Of a stretch of 59,683 nucleotides of DNA, positions 1 to 7,707 are shown piece after piece. The DNA is taken from the NCBI GenBank assembly GCA_947176295.1, contig CAMWQB010000005.1:1-59683 (forward strand). The letters are read 5' to 3'. The notes under the pieces are model-generated. The model was not told where the DNA came from and searched no databases. It saw nothing but the letters and a program-made list of their open reading frames with translations. Numbering within the stretch: the stretch's first letter is position 1; every line of letters begins with the position of its first letter. Both the position numbers and the translations under genes were made by a program. Origin of the DNA: an uncultured Porphyromonadaceae bacterium. Lineage in GTDB: Bacteria > Bacteroidota > Bacteroidia > Bacteroidales > Muribaculaceae.

Positions 1-352
1 GTCCGAAGAGGTATTTGTTGATGTGGGGATTGAGGCATATCAGGCCGTGGATGCCTAAGGTGATGATGACGGAAAGGGTGAATGAACAGAAAGATACAGG
101 CGGGAACTAACAGCTGTCGTAACTTTTTATCAATCAACGAAAGCCCCTCCTATTGCAAAAGCTATAATACGCTCTAATGCAGGGTATAATACGAGGCCGG
201 ATATGAAATAAAATGCAGGCACTCGAAAGAGGACTATAAATCCGGAAATGAGCGGGCTCACGGCCAAGCTTCCTTCGGGGAAGCGATGAATAGAATGTGC
301 AAGCAACACACCAAGAGCTAAGAATGCCCTGAGAGCATCGATATGAAGCTTG
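1..352 (-). pseudogene. Degraded acyltransferase family 3 (OafA/WecH/NolL-like) fragment
   Basis: Read on the minus strand, roughly 350 down to 130 encodes HIDALRAFLALGVLLAHS followed by FRVPAFYFISGLVLYP. This matches the start of membrane O-acyltransferases (family pattern: IDALRG...GHS, then FHMPLFFFISGF). The frame stops at TGA 130-132. The similarity continues in the next frame (IDKKLRQLLVPACIFLF) and then in the third (LSVIITLGIHGLICLNPH, running off the window edge). No ATG precedes the conserved start; a stop lies about 9 codons upstream. Two frame changes and the missing start mark it as a decayed gene, or as two eroded pieces. The family call is good; the substrate is unknown, and the window edge hides the rest. 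Confidence 0.6.
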
Positions 353-441
353 CGTTTATCGGGGTTACATATAATATTTCAGAAGCGGATAATTCCGCGG
401 GGGTATACAATATTTTGGGGGATTTGGCGTTTTTGTTGGTG

Positions 442-1203
442 ATGAGTTTCGGATTTAGAAATATATTGAGCGTTGTGTGGACTGCTGCTGTGATTGCGGT
501 GGCTGCATTGGTATGCGCTCCTGAGGCCATGGGAGCGACCAAGGGACGGCGAGGGCTGAATGACAAGGTGCTGAACCGGCCGTATGCCGATATGCGGGCG
601 TGGCATCTTGGCTTTTCGGTCGGAATGCATGCTCAGGACCTGAAGCTTACCCACAATGGGTTTATTACAGCCGATGGGGAGGAGTGGAGGATGGAACAGC
701 CCAATTTCCAGCCGGGCTTCAATGTGAGCGGTCTTTTCGACCTGAGACTGAACAACTACTTTTCGCTTCGCTTTTCGCCGGGGATGTATTTCGGCAGCCG
801 CGATATAACGATGCGTGAGCTTGGGACGGGCTCTATCGAGCGCCAGAGCATAAAGAGCACTTACATTACCCTTCCTGTGGATTTGAAATTTGCGGCTCAA
901 CGGTGGCGGAATCTGCGGCCATACGTTGTTGGGGGTGTGATGGGGGCATTCGACGTTTCGAAAAAGCGTGCCGACTACCTGCGTCTGACAACGGGGGACG
1001 CTTACCTTACGGTGGGCTTCGGATGCGATTTTTACCTTCCGTACTTCAAGCTGATTCCCGAGCTGAAGTTCTGCTTCGGGCTGACGGATGTGCTTCAGCA
1101 CGACCGCCCGGACCTTGTGGACGACCCTGCGAGCCTTAAATTCACCCAGTCGCTGTCGAAGGCAACTTCGAAAATGATAGTACTTTCTTTCTATTTTGAA
1201 TAA
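442..1203 (+). CDS. porT: PorT/SprT family outer-membrane protein of the type IX secretion system
   Basis: Predicted beta-barrel of about 253 residues required in known T9SS for export and maturation of cargo. An upstream in-frame ATG at 343 exists, but ATG 442 gives a normal signal peptide (FRNILSVVWTAAVIAVAALV, then residues ending ...APEAMGA), so 442 is chosen. The mature part starts with the family pattern RPYADMRAWHLGFSVGMHAQDL, contains LRPYVVGGVMGAFD and FYLPYFKLIPELKFCFG, and ends with KMIVLSFYFE, an aromatic C-terminus typical of outer-membrane barrels. It overlaps porP by 8 nt and heads the T9SS operon. A weak box (TATTTTGG, about 411-418) lies just upstream. Confidence 0.88.
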   Translation: MSFGFRNILSVVWTAAVIAVAALVCAPEAMGATKGRRGLNDKVLNRPYADMRAWHLGFSVGMHAQDLKLTHNGFITADGEEWRMEQPNFQPGFNVSGLFDLRLNNYFSLRFSPGMYFGSRDITMRELGTGSIERQSIKSTYITLPVDLKFAAQRWRNLRPYVVGGVMGAFDVSKKRADYLRLTTGDAYLTVGFGCDFYLPYFKLIPELKFCFGLTDVLQHDRPDLVDDPASLKFTQSLSKATSKMIVLSFYFE

Positions 1204-2209
1204 GCTTATAAAACATATCATTCTTGTGGCCGGATGCGTGATGGCAGCTGCTCTGCAGCCTTTCGAGCTCCGAGGCCAGACGGACGGGCAGCTCTCGCAG
1301 TATTGGGCTGTGCCAACGCTCTACAATCCGGCGGCTGCCGGTTCGGGAGCGGGGGATGTGGTTCGAATGCGCGGCGGTGCGCGCCTCCAGTGGGTGGGTA
1401 TCGACAACGCGCCTATGAGCTTTGTTCTCACCGGCGACATGCCGTTCAAGATAGCGAACAAGCGAATAGGGCTGGGGGTTGTGGCGATGCAGGAGAGTGC
1501 CGGCCTATACAAGAGCCTCTCTGTGGGTGCCCAGATTTCATATAAGCTCCGGAAGCTCGGAGGCGAATGGTCGGGGGGCCTGCAGATAGGGATGTACGAC
1601 CAGTCGTTCAAGGGCTCGGAGGTCTATCTTCCCGGCGATGACGACTACCACGAGGGGGCTGACGAGGCTATCCCGACGCAGGACATCCACGGGACGGCGC
1701 TGGACCTTGCGGCCGGCTTGAGATATGAGCACAAATGGTTCCATGCCGGAATAGGATGCACGCATCTGACGTCTCCCACGATAACGATGAATGCGGGGGA
1801 TGCCGGGGGTGGCTCGGAGACCGCGGGGGGCCAGCGATATGAATTCAAGGCTTCGCGGACGCTATATTTTACGGCGGGGAGCAATATTCCGATAAAAAAT
1901 ACGTTATTTGAAATAATGCCATCAGTGCTTGTGAAGAGTGACTTTACGTTCACGACGGGTCAGCTCGACCTGCGCGGGCGCTGGAAGAAGTTTCTGAGTG
2001 CGGGCGTGGGCTACAGATGGAACGAGGGCGTGGTCATTTCCTTAGCGGCAGAAATCAAGGATTTCTACATAGGGTACAGCTACGATTACTCGACGAGCGC
2101 CATCCACAAAGCCTCCTCCGGGAGCCACGAGCTGTTTCTGGGCTATGCCCTGAAGCTGAATCTCTCGGACAAGAACCGGCACAGGCACAAGAGCATCCGA
2201 ATAATGTAA
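1196..2209 (+). CDS. porP: PorP/SprF family type IX secretion outer-membrane protein
   Basis: Outer-membrane barrel that in T9SS species joins the PorK-PorN ring and helps anchor attachment complexes. The signal peptide reads NKLIKHIILVAGCVMAAAL. The mature start carries the family hallmark DGQLSQYWAVPTLYNPAAAG, followed by RMRGGARLQWVGIDNAPMSF. The best start is TTG 1196, overlapping the porT stop by 8 nt; the first in-frame ATG (1241) would remove the positively charged signal-peptide start. The 337-residue length is usual. Overlap with porT and a 55-nt gap to porK place it inside the operon. Confidence 0.92.
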   Translation: MNKLIKHIILVAGCVMAAALQPFELRGQTDGQLSQYWAVPTLYNPAAAGSGAGDVVRMRGGARLQWVGIDNAPMSFVLTGDMPFKIANKRIGLGVVAMQESAGLYKSLSVGAQISYKLRKLGGEWSGGLQIGMYDQSFKGSEVYLPGDDDYHEGADEAIPTQDIHGTALDLAAGLRYEHKWFHAGIGCTHLTSPTITMNAGDAGGGSETAGGQRYEFKASRTLYFTAGSNIPIKNTLFEIMPSVLVKSDFTFTTGQLDLRGRWKKFLSAGVGYRWNEGVVISLAAEIKDFYIGYSYDYSTSAIHKASSGSHELFLGYALKLNLSDKNRHRHKSIRIM

Positions 2210-2264
2210 AGAAAACAATCCAAATACTACAAACGAACTACAGAAACCCCTCGAAGACTAAGAT

Positions 2265-3722
2265 ATGAAGATATTCAAGAACATACTACCGATCCTTGCG
2301 ATAGCTGCGGCCACAGCGGGCCTTGGGGGCTGCGCAGGGAGCGCACGCACAGGAGCCGGCGGCGAAGTAACGGGCGTCGGCGGGACGTCGTGGTCGGAAC
2401 CGACGCCATACGGCATGGTTCTTGTTGACCGCGGGTCGATGAAAGTGGGCGTGAAGGAGGCAGATTCGCTCTGGAACCTTCAGGCCAATGCTCGCGGCAT
2501 CTCGGTTGACGGCTTCTGGATGGATGAGACTGAAATCACGAATTCGAAGTACAAGCAGTTTGTGCTTTGGGTTCGCGACTCGATAATCCGCGAACGACTG
2601 GCCGACCCTGCCTACGGCGGGAACGAAGACTTCAAAATCGAGGAAGACCGCGAGGGCAATCCCGTGAAGCCTCATCTGAACTGGAATAAGGCTATCCCCT
2701 GGCGCAATCCTAACGAAGACGAGCTCCGTGCAATCGAGAGCGTGTATCGCACCAACCCCATTACGGGAGTTCGCGAGCTTGACGCCACGCAGATGAACTA
2801 TCGCTACGAGGTGTACAACCACACGGAGGCAGCCAAGCGCAAGAATCGTCTGGATGCCCGCCGCCGGGAATACAACACGGACCGCCCTACCCCGACGACC
2901 GCTCCGATGATAAGCAAGGATACGGCTTACTTCACAGAGGAGGGGGAGATCGTGCGGCAGACCATCTCGCGCGCACTGACGGGCGACTACGACTTCCTGA
3001 ACACGTATATCGTGAATGTATATCCCGACACGACGGCCTGGGTGAACGACTTCGAGAATGCCTACAACGAGCCTTACGTGCGGATGTATTTCGCTCACGG
3101 CGGCTATGCCGACTATCCCGTGGTGGGCGTGAGCTGGGAGCAGGCGAATGCTTTCGCCAACTGGCGCACGGACTACCTGCGGCGTTCGCTCGGACGCGAG
3201 GGCGTGTATGTGGAGCCTTACCGTCTCCCGACGGAAGCCGAATGGGAGTATGCAGCACGCGCCGGCAACGACGACAACATGTATCCCTGGGACGGCGACC
3301 TGGCTCTGAGCGATGACAAGGGCTGCTTCTACGCCAACTTCAAGCCTAACGAGGGCAACTACGTGAAGGACGGCCACTTGATAACTTCGCGTGTGGGAAC
3401 ATACGCGCCCAATGACTTCGGGCTTTACGACATGGCGGGCAACGTGAGCGAATGGACCTCGACGGCCTTTACCGAAAGCGTGGGACGGCTGACCAACGAC
3501 CTGAATCCGGAATACCGCTACGATGCGGCGAAGGAGGACCCCTACAAGATGAAGCGCAAAATCGTTCGCGGCGGTTCGTGGAAGGATGTGGCGCACAATA
3601 TCCGTTCGGACCTCCGGATGTGGGAGTATCAGAACGAGCAGCGGTCGTATATCGGCTTCCGATGCGTGCGTTCGCAGATAGGCTTCGCACGCGGCCAGAA
3701 GGCACCGGGAGCGAAGAAGTGA
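2265..3722 (+). CDS. porK: T9SS ring lipoprotein PorK/GldK (SUMF1-like fold)
   Basis: Periplasmic lipoprotein that forms the large T9SS ring with PorN under the outer membrane. The N-terminus is a lipoprotein signal ending GLGGC, with the acylated Cys at residue 23. The rest is a formylglycine-generating-enzyme-like domain: VDGFWMDETEITNSKYKQF early, YPVVGVSWEQANAFANWR and YRLPTEAEWEYAARAGND in the middle, and DMAGNVSEWT then IVRGGSWKD late. In this family the fold is structural and not enzymatic. It has 485 residues, normal for GldK. Followed by porL after 51 nt. Confidence 0.93.
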   Translation: MKIFKNILPILAIAAATAGLGGCAGSARTGAGGEVTGVGGTSWSEPTPYGMVLVDRGSMKVGVKEADSLWNLQANARGISVDGFWMDETEITNSKYKQFVLWVRDSIIRERLADPAYGGNEDFKIEEDREGNPVKPHLNWNKAIPWRNPNEDELRAIESVYRTNPITGVRELDATQMNYRYEVYNHTEAAKRKNRLDARRREYNTDRPTPTTAPMISKDTAYFTEEGEIVRQTISRALTGDYDFLNTYIVNVYPDTTAWVNDFENAYNEPYVRMYFAHGGYADYPVVGVSWEQANAFANWRTDYLRRSLGREGVYVEPYRLPTEAEWEYAARAGNDDNMYPWDGDLALSDDKGCFYANFKPNEGNYVKDGHLITSRVGTYAPNDFGLYDMAGNVSEWTSTAFTESVGRLTNDLNPEYRYDAAKEDPYKMKRKIVRGGSWKDVAHNIRSDLRMWEYQNEQRSYIGFRCVRSQIGFARGQKAPGAKK

Positions 3723-3773
3723 TAAGTACAGACAGATCGAACAGACAACAACACTACACGACAAACACCAGCC

Positions 3774-4724
3774 ATGGGCAAAGTGAACCAATATAAGAAC
3801 GTGATAAGCGCGTTCATCACGAGCGAGAGCGGTCAGCGTTTCTTCAATTTCGCATATTCAATCGGTGCGGCCATCGTCATCTGGGGCGCGCTATTCAAGA
3901 TTCTGCACCTTCCCGGGGGCAATACTCTCCTCTGCATAGGCATGGGCACGGAGGTGCTGATGTTCCTTCTGACGGCCTTCGACCGGCCTCCGAAGGAGTA
4001 TAAATGGGAAGAGGTCTTCCCGGTGCTTAACACGCACGACGAGGAAGACCGACCGGCCATGGGCGGCGGGGGCATCGTAGTTGCCGGAGGGGGCGCGAGC
4101 GGCTTCCCTGGGGTGAGTGGCGCGGAAGCGCGCCGTGCGGCAGGCCTTCCTGCCGGCATAGACCTGAGCGCCGAGGACACGCGCTCGCTGTCGGAATCGA
4201 TAGCCAAGATGAACGCCGCAGCCTCCGAGCTGTCGCGCATGGCAGAGCTGACGAGCGCCACGCAGCAGTATCTCGACCAGATGAGCGGGATAGCACAGGA
4301 AATGATGCGGCTGCGCGACACGACCGAGGCTCTGAACCGGGTGAGCGACGTGCTACTGAAGAGCTACGAGGCTATAACGCAGAACTCGGAAGCCATAACG
4401 CGGAGCTCGCAGGGCTATGTGGAGCAGATGCAGAATCTGGACCACAACATCAGCGGGCTGAATACGATATACGAAATCCAGCTCAAGAGCGTGAGCTCGC
4501 AGATCGACTCCATCGACCGCGTGAACCGCGGCATCAAGGATATCCGCGACATGTATGAGAAGAGCGCACAGGAAAGTGCTCGCTACTGCGAGGAGACCGA
4601 GAAGATGGCACGCTACATGCAGCAGCTCAACAGCGTGTACGAGAAGATGATCACGGCTATGACCGTGAATATGTACCGTCCCGGCGGGATGCCCGGCGCA
4701 GGGCTCCCGACGGAGGATAAGTAA
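3774..4724 (+). CDS. porL: T9SS inner-membrane motor protein PorL/GldL
   Basis: With PorM it forms the proton-driven motor that powers T9SS. Two N-terminal membrane helices (about residues 26-46 and 50-68) contain FNFAYSIGAAIVIWGALFKI and NTLLCIGMGTEVLMFLLTAF. Glu60 in the second helix is the position equivalent to the conserved motor glutamate of GldL. The remaining cytoplasmic part is Gly/Ala-rich (residues about 95-120) and then helical or coiled coil with Ser/Gln/Asn heptad-like spacing up to about 300. At 316 residues it is longer than the minimal motor because of this tail. Confidence 0.93.
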   Translation: MGKVNQYKNVISAFITSESGQRFFNFAYSIGAAIVIWGALFKILHLPGGNTLLCIGMGTEVLMFLLTAFDRPPKEYKWEEVFPVLNTHDEEDRPAMGGGGIVVAGGGASGFPGVSGAEARRAAGLPAGIDLSAEDTRSLSESIAKMNAAASELSRMAELTSATQQYLDQMSGIAQEMMRLRDTTEALNRVSDVLLKSYEAITQNSEAITRSSQGYVEQMQNLDHNISGLNTIYEIQLKSVSSQIDSIDRVNRGIKDIRDMYEKSAQESARYCEETEKMARYMQQLNSVYEKMITAMTVNMYRPGGMPGAGLPTEDK

Positions 4725-4768
4725 ACTGAAAACCAACAGAACAGGGATAAAACCGAAATAAAACGCAA

Positions 4769-6334
4769 ATGGCCTCAAATTCGAACCGACTGTCCCCGCG
4801 ACAGAAAATGATCAACCTGATGTACATCGTGCTGACGGCGATGCTCGCACTGAATGTGTCGAGCGACGTCCTGGACGGGTTCACGCAGGTGCATGACGGC
4901 CTGACGCGGACGAACACGAACGTAGGCCTCCGCAACGGAGCTATCTACAGCGAGCTGCAGGCCCTGACGGAGCAGAACCCCGACAAGGGCGGTCCGTGGC
5001 TTGAAAAGGCCACCGCACTGCGGGCTCACACGGATTCGCTGACGACGCTTATCGAGGCGCTGAAGCTTGAAATCGTGCGCGAGGCCGACGGCAAGAAGGG
5101 CGACGTGAACAACATCCAGAGCCGCGACGACCTTGAGGCAGCGGCCGTGGTGATGCTTGCTCCGGGTCGTAACCGGGGAGCCGAGCTCCGGAAGCAGCTT
5201 GATGCCTACCGCGAGCACGTGTGCGCGCTCCTGCCCGACACGGTGAAGCGCGGGAACATAGCCGAGGTGCTGTCGACGGAGAACATCCTGCGACGCGGCA
5301 CTCTGGCAGCGACGACCTGGGAGGAAAGCCGCTTCGAGCAGCAGCCTGTAGTGGCCGCCGTAACGCTTCTGGCGAAGCTTCAGAACGATGTGCTCTACGC
5401 CGAGGGCGAAGCGCTGACGTCGCTTCTGAGCCAGGTTGATGCGGGGGACGTGCGCGTGAATGAGCTCCATGCGCTTGTGCTTCCTCAGAGCCGCCTCGTG
5501 ATCCGCGGAGGAAAATACTCGGCCAACATAGTGCTTGCGGCAGTGGACACGACGCAGAGGCCGCAGGTGTATGTCGGCGGCAAGCCGCTGGGCAACGACC
5601 GCGGGCTATATGAATTCACGGCCGGCAACCCGGGGTCTTATACATACGAGGGCTACCTGGAGGTGCCTCTGAGCGACGGCACCACCGCCCGGCATCCCTT
5701 CACGTCGTCGTACACGGTGATGGAGCCTATGGCAACGGTGTCGGCCACGATGATGAACGTGCTCTACGCGGGCATCGAGAACCCGATAAGCATCTCGGTT
5801 CCGGGCGTGGCGATGAGTGAAATATCGGCCACGATGAGCAACGGCTCTCTGACGCGGCAAGGCGACCACTGGGTGGCAAAGCCGGGCACGGTGGGGCAGG
5901 ACGCCGTGATAAGCGTAACGGCTACGATAGACGGCAAGCCCGTGCCGGTGGCACAGACGAGCTTCCGAGTGCGGAAGCTTCCCGATCCTACCCCCTACAT
6001 AGCCTACCAGAACGCGCAGGGGCAGACCGAGCACTACAAGGGCTCGAAGCCGCTGGCCAAGGGAGCGCTCCTGGCAGCGGGAGGCCTTGGGGCCGCCATC
6101 GACGACGGCCTCCTGGACACACCGTTCAAGGTCCTTGGCTTCCAGACCATCATGTTTGACGGCTCGGGCAATGCCATGGCCGAGAACTCGGACGGAGCAA
6201 ACTTCTCGCAGCGTCAGAAGCAGCAATTCCAGCGACTGAGCCGCGGCAAACGCTTCTTCATCTCGAGAGTGAAGGCTGTGGGGCCTGACGGGATAACGCG
6301 CGACCTTTCGCCGATGGAAGTGATAGTGAACTGA
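4769..6334 (+). CDS. porM: T9SS motor-to-ring coupling protein PorM/GldM
   Basis: Single-pass inner-membrane protein whose long periplasmic stalk transmits PorL motor motion to the PorK/PorN ring. The N-terminus is the family signature SPRQKMINLMYIVLTAMLAL followed by NVSSDVLDGF, a membrane helix at about residues 13-30. A helical D1 region is followed by beta-rich Ig-like domains (about 220-520), including YSANIVLAAVDTTQRPQVYV and GLGAAIDDGLLDTPFKVLGF. It has 521 residues, normal for the family. Located 44 nt after porL and 45 nt before porN. Confidence 0.93.
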   Translation: MASNSNRLSPRQKMINLMYIVLTAMLALNVSSDVLDGFTQVHDGLTRTNTNVGLRNGAIYSELQALTEQNPDKGGPWLEKATALRAHTDSLTTLIEALKLEIVREADGKKGDVNNIQSRDDLEAAAVVMLAPGRNRGAELRKQLDAYREHVCALLPDTVKRGNIAEVLSTENILRRGTLAATTWEESRFEQQPVVAAVTLLAKLQNDVLYAEGEALTSLLSQVDAGDVRVNELHALVLPQSRLVIRGGKYSANIVLAAVDTTQRPQVYVGGKPLGNDRGLYEFTAGNPGSYTYEGYLEVPLSDGTTARHPFTSSYTVMEPMATVSATMMNVLYAGIENPISISVPGVAMSEISATMSNGSLTRQGDHWVAKPGTVGQDAVISVTATIDGKPVPVAQTSFRVRKLPDPTPYIAYQNAQGQTEHYKGSKPLAKGALLAAGGLGAAIDDGLLDTPFKVLGFQTIMFDGSGNAMAENSDGANFSQRQKQQFQRLSRGKRFFISRVKAVGPDGITRDLSPMEVIVN

Positions 6335-6379
6335 AATACAGCAAAAAGAACGACTATAAGCACAGAACATATACAGATT

Positions 6380-7546
6380 ATGACACTTAAACGCATAAGC
6401 CTCATAGCAGCAGCGGCCCTCCTTGCGGCCGGGAGTCTGATGGCCCAGGACGACAACGGGGGGAGCGTGCGCCGCCGGACCGGAGGACGCGACCGCCAGG
6501 AACGGACGCAGGACGGGACGGTCGTGACGGAGCGCATGCAGGCCTTCTACGGCGACGACAACAGCACGATAACGGATGCCGACCGGCAGTGGATGCGTGT
6601 GATCTATCGCTCTATCGACCTGGACAAGGACCGGAATGCCCCGCTCTACTTCCCTGAAGAGCCTGTGGAGGGGCAGGAAAATCTGTTCCGCATCATATTG
6701 AAGCAGCTCGCCGAGGGTCGGGTTCCGGCCTACGAATATCTCGACGGACGGGAGGTGTTCACGGACCAGTATAAGGTGAACCTGCGCGATGTGTTCGATC
6801 GCTTCGGCATTCCTTACACCTCGGCCAAGGGTTCGACGGAGAAGAATCCGAAATATAGCGTGGATGAGAATGATGTTCCGACGAACGAGGTTCTGAGCTA
6901 TTTCGTTGTCGAGCGTTGGGAGTTCGACACGCGCCGCAATAAGCTTCGCCCTGTTGTGGAGGCCATCTGCCCGGTGCTTCACCGCTCTGGCGACTTCGGC
7001 GGGGATGCTCTGAAGTATCCGATGTTCTGGGTAAAATTCTCGGATATCCGCCCCTATCTTGCCGCTCAGACAATCTTCGTGGATGATGACAACAATCTGC
7101 CGACGTGCTCGTATGACGATTTCTTCACGCTGAACATGTATGACGGCGAAATCTACAAGACGCGCAACCTTAAGAACCGGTCGATGGTGCAGATGTACAG
7201 CGACCCTGACGACCTGAAGCGTGCGCAGGACAGCATCCAGGGACGCCTGGACCACTTCGAGGACAAGCTTTGGGTTCCGACGCGCGAGGAGGTGCTTGCC
7301 GCCAAGGCCAAGAAGGATGCCAAAGCCGCTGCGAGCGAAGCAGCGACCGCATCTGAAGGTGATGTATCCGGGGCTGCTGCCTCCGTGGAGGAAAGCGCGG
7401 CTCCGGCAGAGAAGGAGCAGAAGGCCAAACGGAGCACGAAGCGCTCCGGAAAGACGAGCTCGAAAAAATATAAGGAGCAGAAGCCCAAGAGCAGTTCCGG
7501 AGGCTCGTCGAGCGCTGTCCGCTCGGTGCGCAATAGAAAGAAATAA
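6380..7546 (+). CDS. porN: T9SS ring protein PorN/GldN
   Basis: Periplasmic partner of PorK in the T9SS ring. The signal peptide reads LKRISLIAAAALLAAGSLMA and is cleaved before QDDNG. Family features include DRQWMRVIYRSIDLDKDRNA, PLYFPEEP and HRSGDFGGDALKYPMFWVKF. The core ends near residue 310. It is followed by a low-complexity Ala/Lys/Glu segment and a Lys/Ser-rich tail (about 335-388, including KRSTKRSGKTSSKKYKEQK), which is longer and more basic than the conserved part needs; such tails vary in the family. It is the last gene of the operon, followed after about 11 nt by a strong terminator. Confidence 0.92.
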   Translation: MTLKRISLIAAAALLAAGSLMAQDDNGGSVRRRTGGRDRQERTQDGTVVTERMQAFYGDDNSTITDADRQWMRVIYRSIDLDKDRNAPLYFPEEPVEGQENLFRIILKQLAEGRVPAYEYLDGREVFTDQYKVNLRDVFDRFGIPYTSAKGSTEKNPKYSVDENDVPTNEVLSYFVVERWEFDTRRNKLRPVVEAICPVLHRSGDFGGDALKYPMFWVKFSDIRPYLAAQTIFVDDDNNLPTCSYDDFFTLNMYDGEIYKTRNLKNRSMVQMYSDPDDLKRAQDSIQGRLDHFEDKLWVPTREEVLAAKAKKDAKAAASEAATASEGDVSGAAASVEESAAPAEKEQKAKRSTKRSGKTSSKKYKEQKPKSSSGGSSSAVRSVRNRKK

Positions 7547-7557
7547 GGAAATATTCC

Positions 7558-7592
7558 AAGAGAGCAGGCCTCGGGGCCTGCTCTCTTTTTTT
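7558..7592 (+). terminator. Rho-independent terminator of the T9SS operon
   Basis: A perfect 13-bp stem (7558-7570 pairs with 7575-7587) with a TCGG tetraloop runs directly into a T-run. It lies 11 nt after the porN stop codon. Confidence 0.95.
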
Positions 7593-7620
7593 GCGAAACG
7601 GGCGATTTTTTGTAATTTTG
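7590..7620 (+). promoter_or_regulatory. Bacteroidetes promoter for the TonB receptor gene
   Basis: TTTG (7590-7593), 19 nt, then TAATTTTG (7613-7620): a full match to the Bacteroidetes sigma-ABfr consensus. The -33 TTTG lies in the T-run of the upstream terminator, so the two signals share bases. Confidence 0.75.
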
Positions 7621-7707
7621 CGGGCGAAAGAGAATTTGCGAGGACGCCGCGAGGGCGCTTCCCGACGAAGGTTTCAATAACAAAGTACAATTAAAATCAT
7701 TGATACA

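Noticed and set aside
5606-7690. 694-residue minus-strand open frame opposite porM/porN
   Set aside because: Arg/His/Leu-rich antisense shadow of high-GC genes with no domain; the plus strand holds clear T9SS proteins.
7621-7707. Possible cobalamin or other riboswitch before the TonB receptor
   Set aside because: The leader after the promoter is under 90 nt and no conserved aptamer core (such as a B12 box) is visible.
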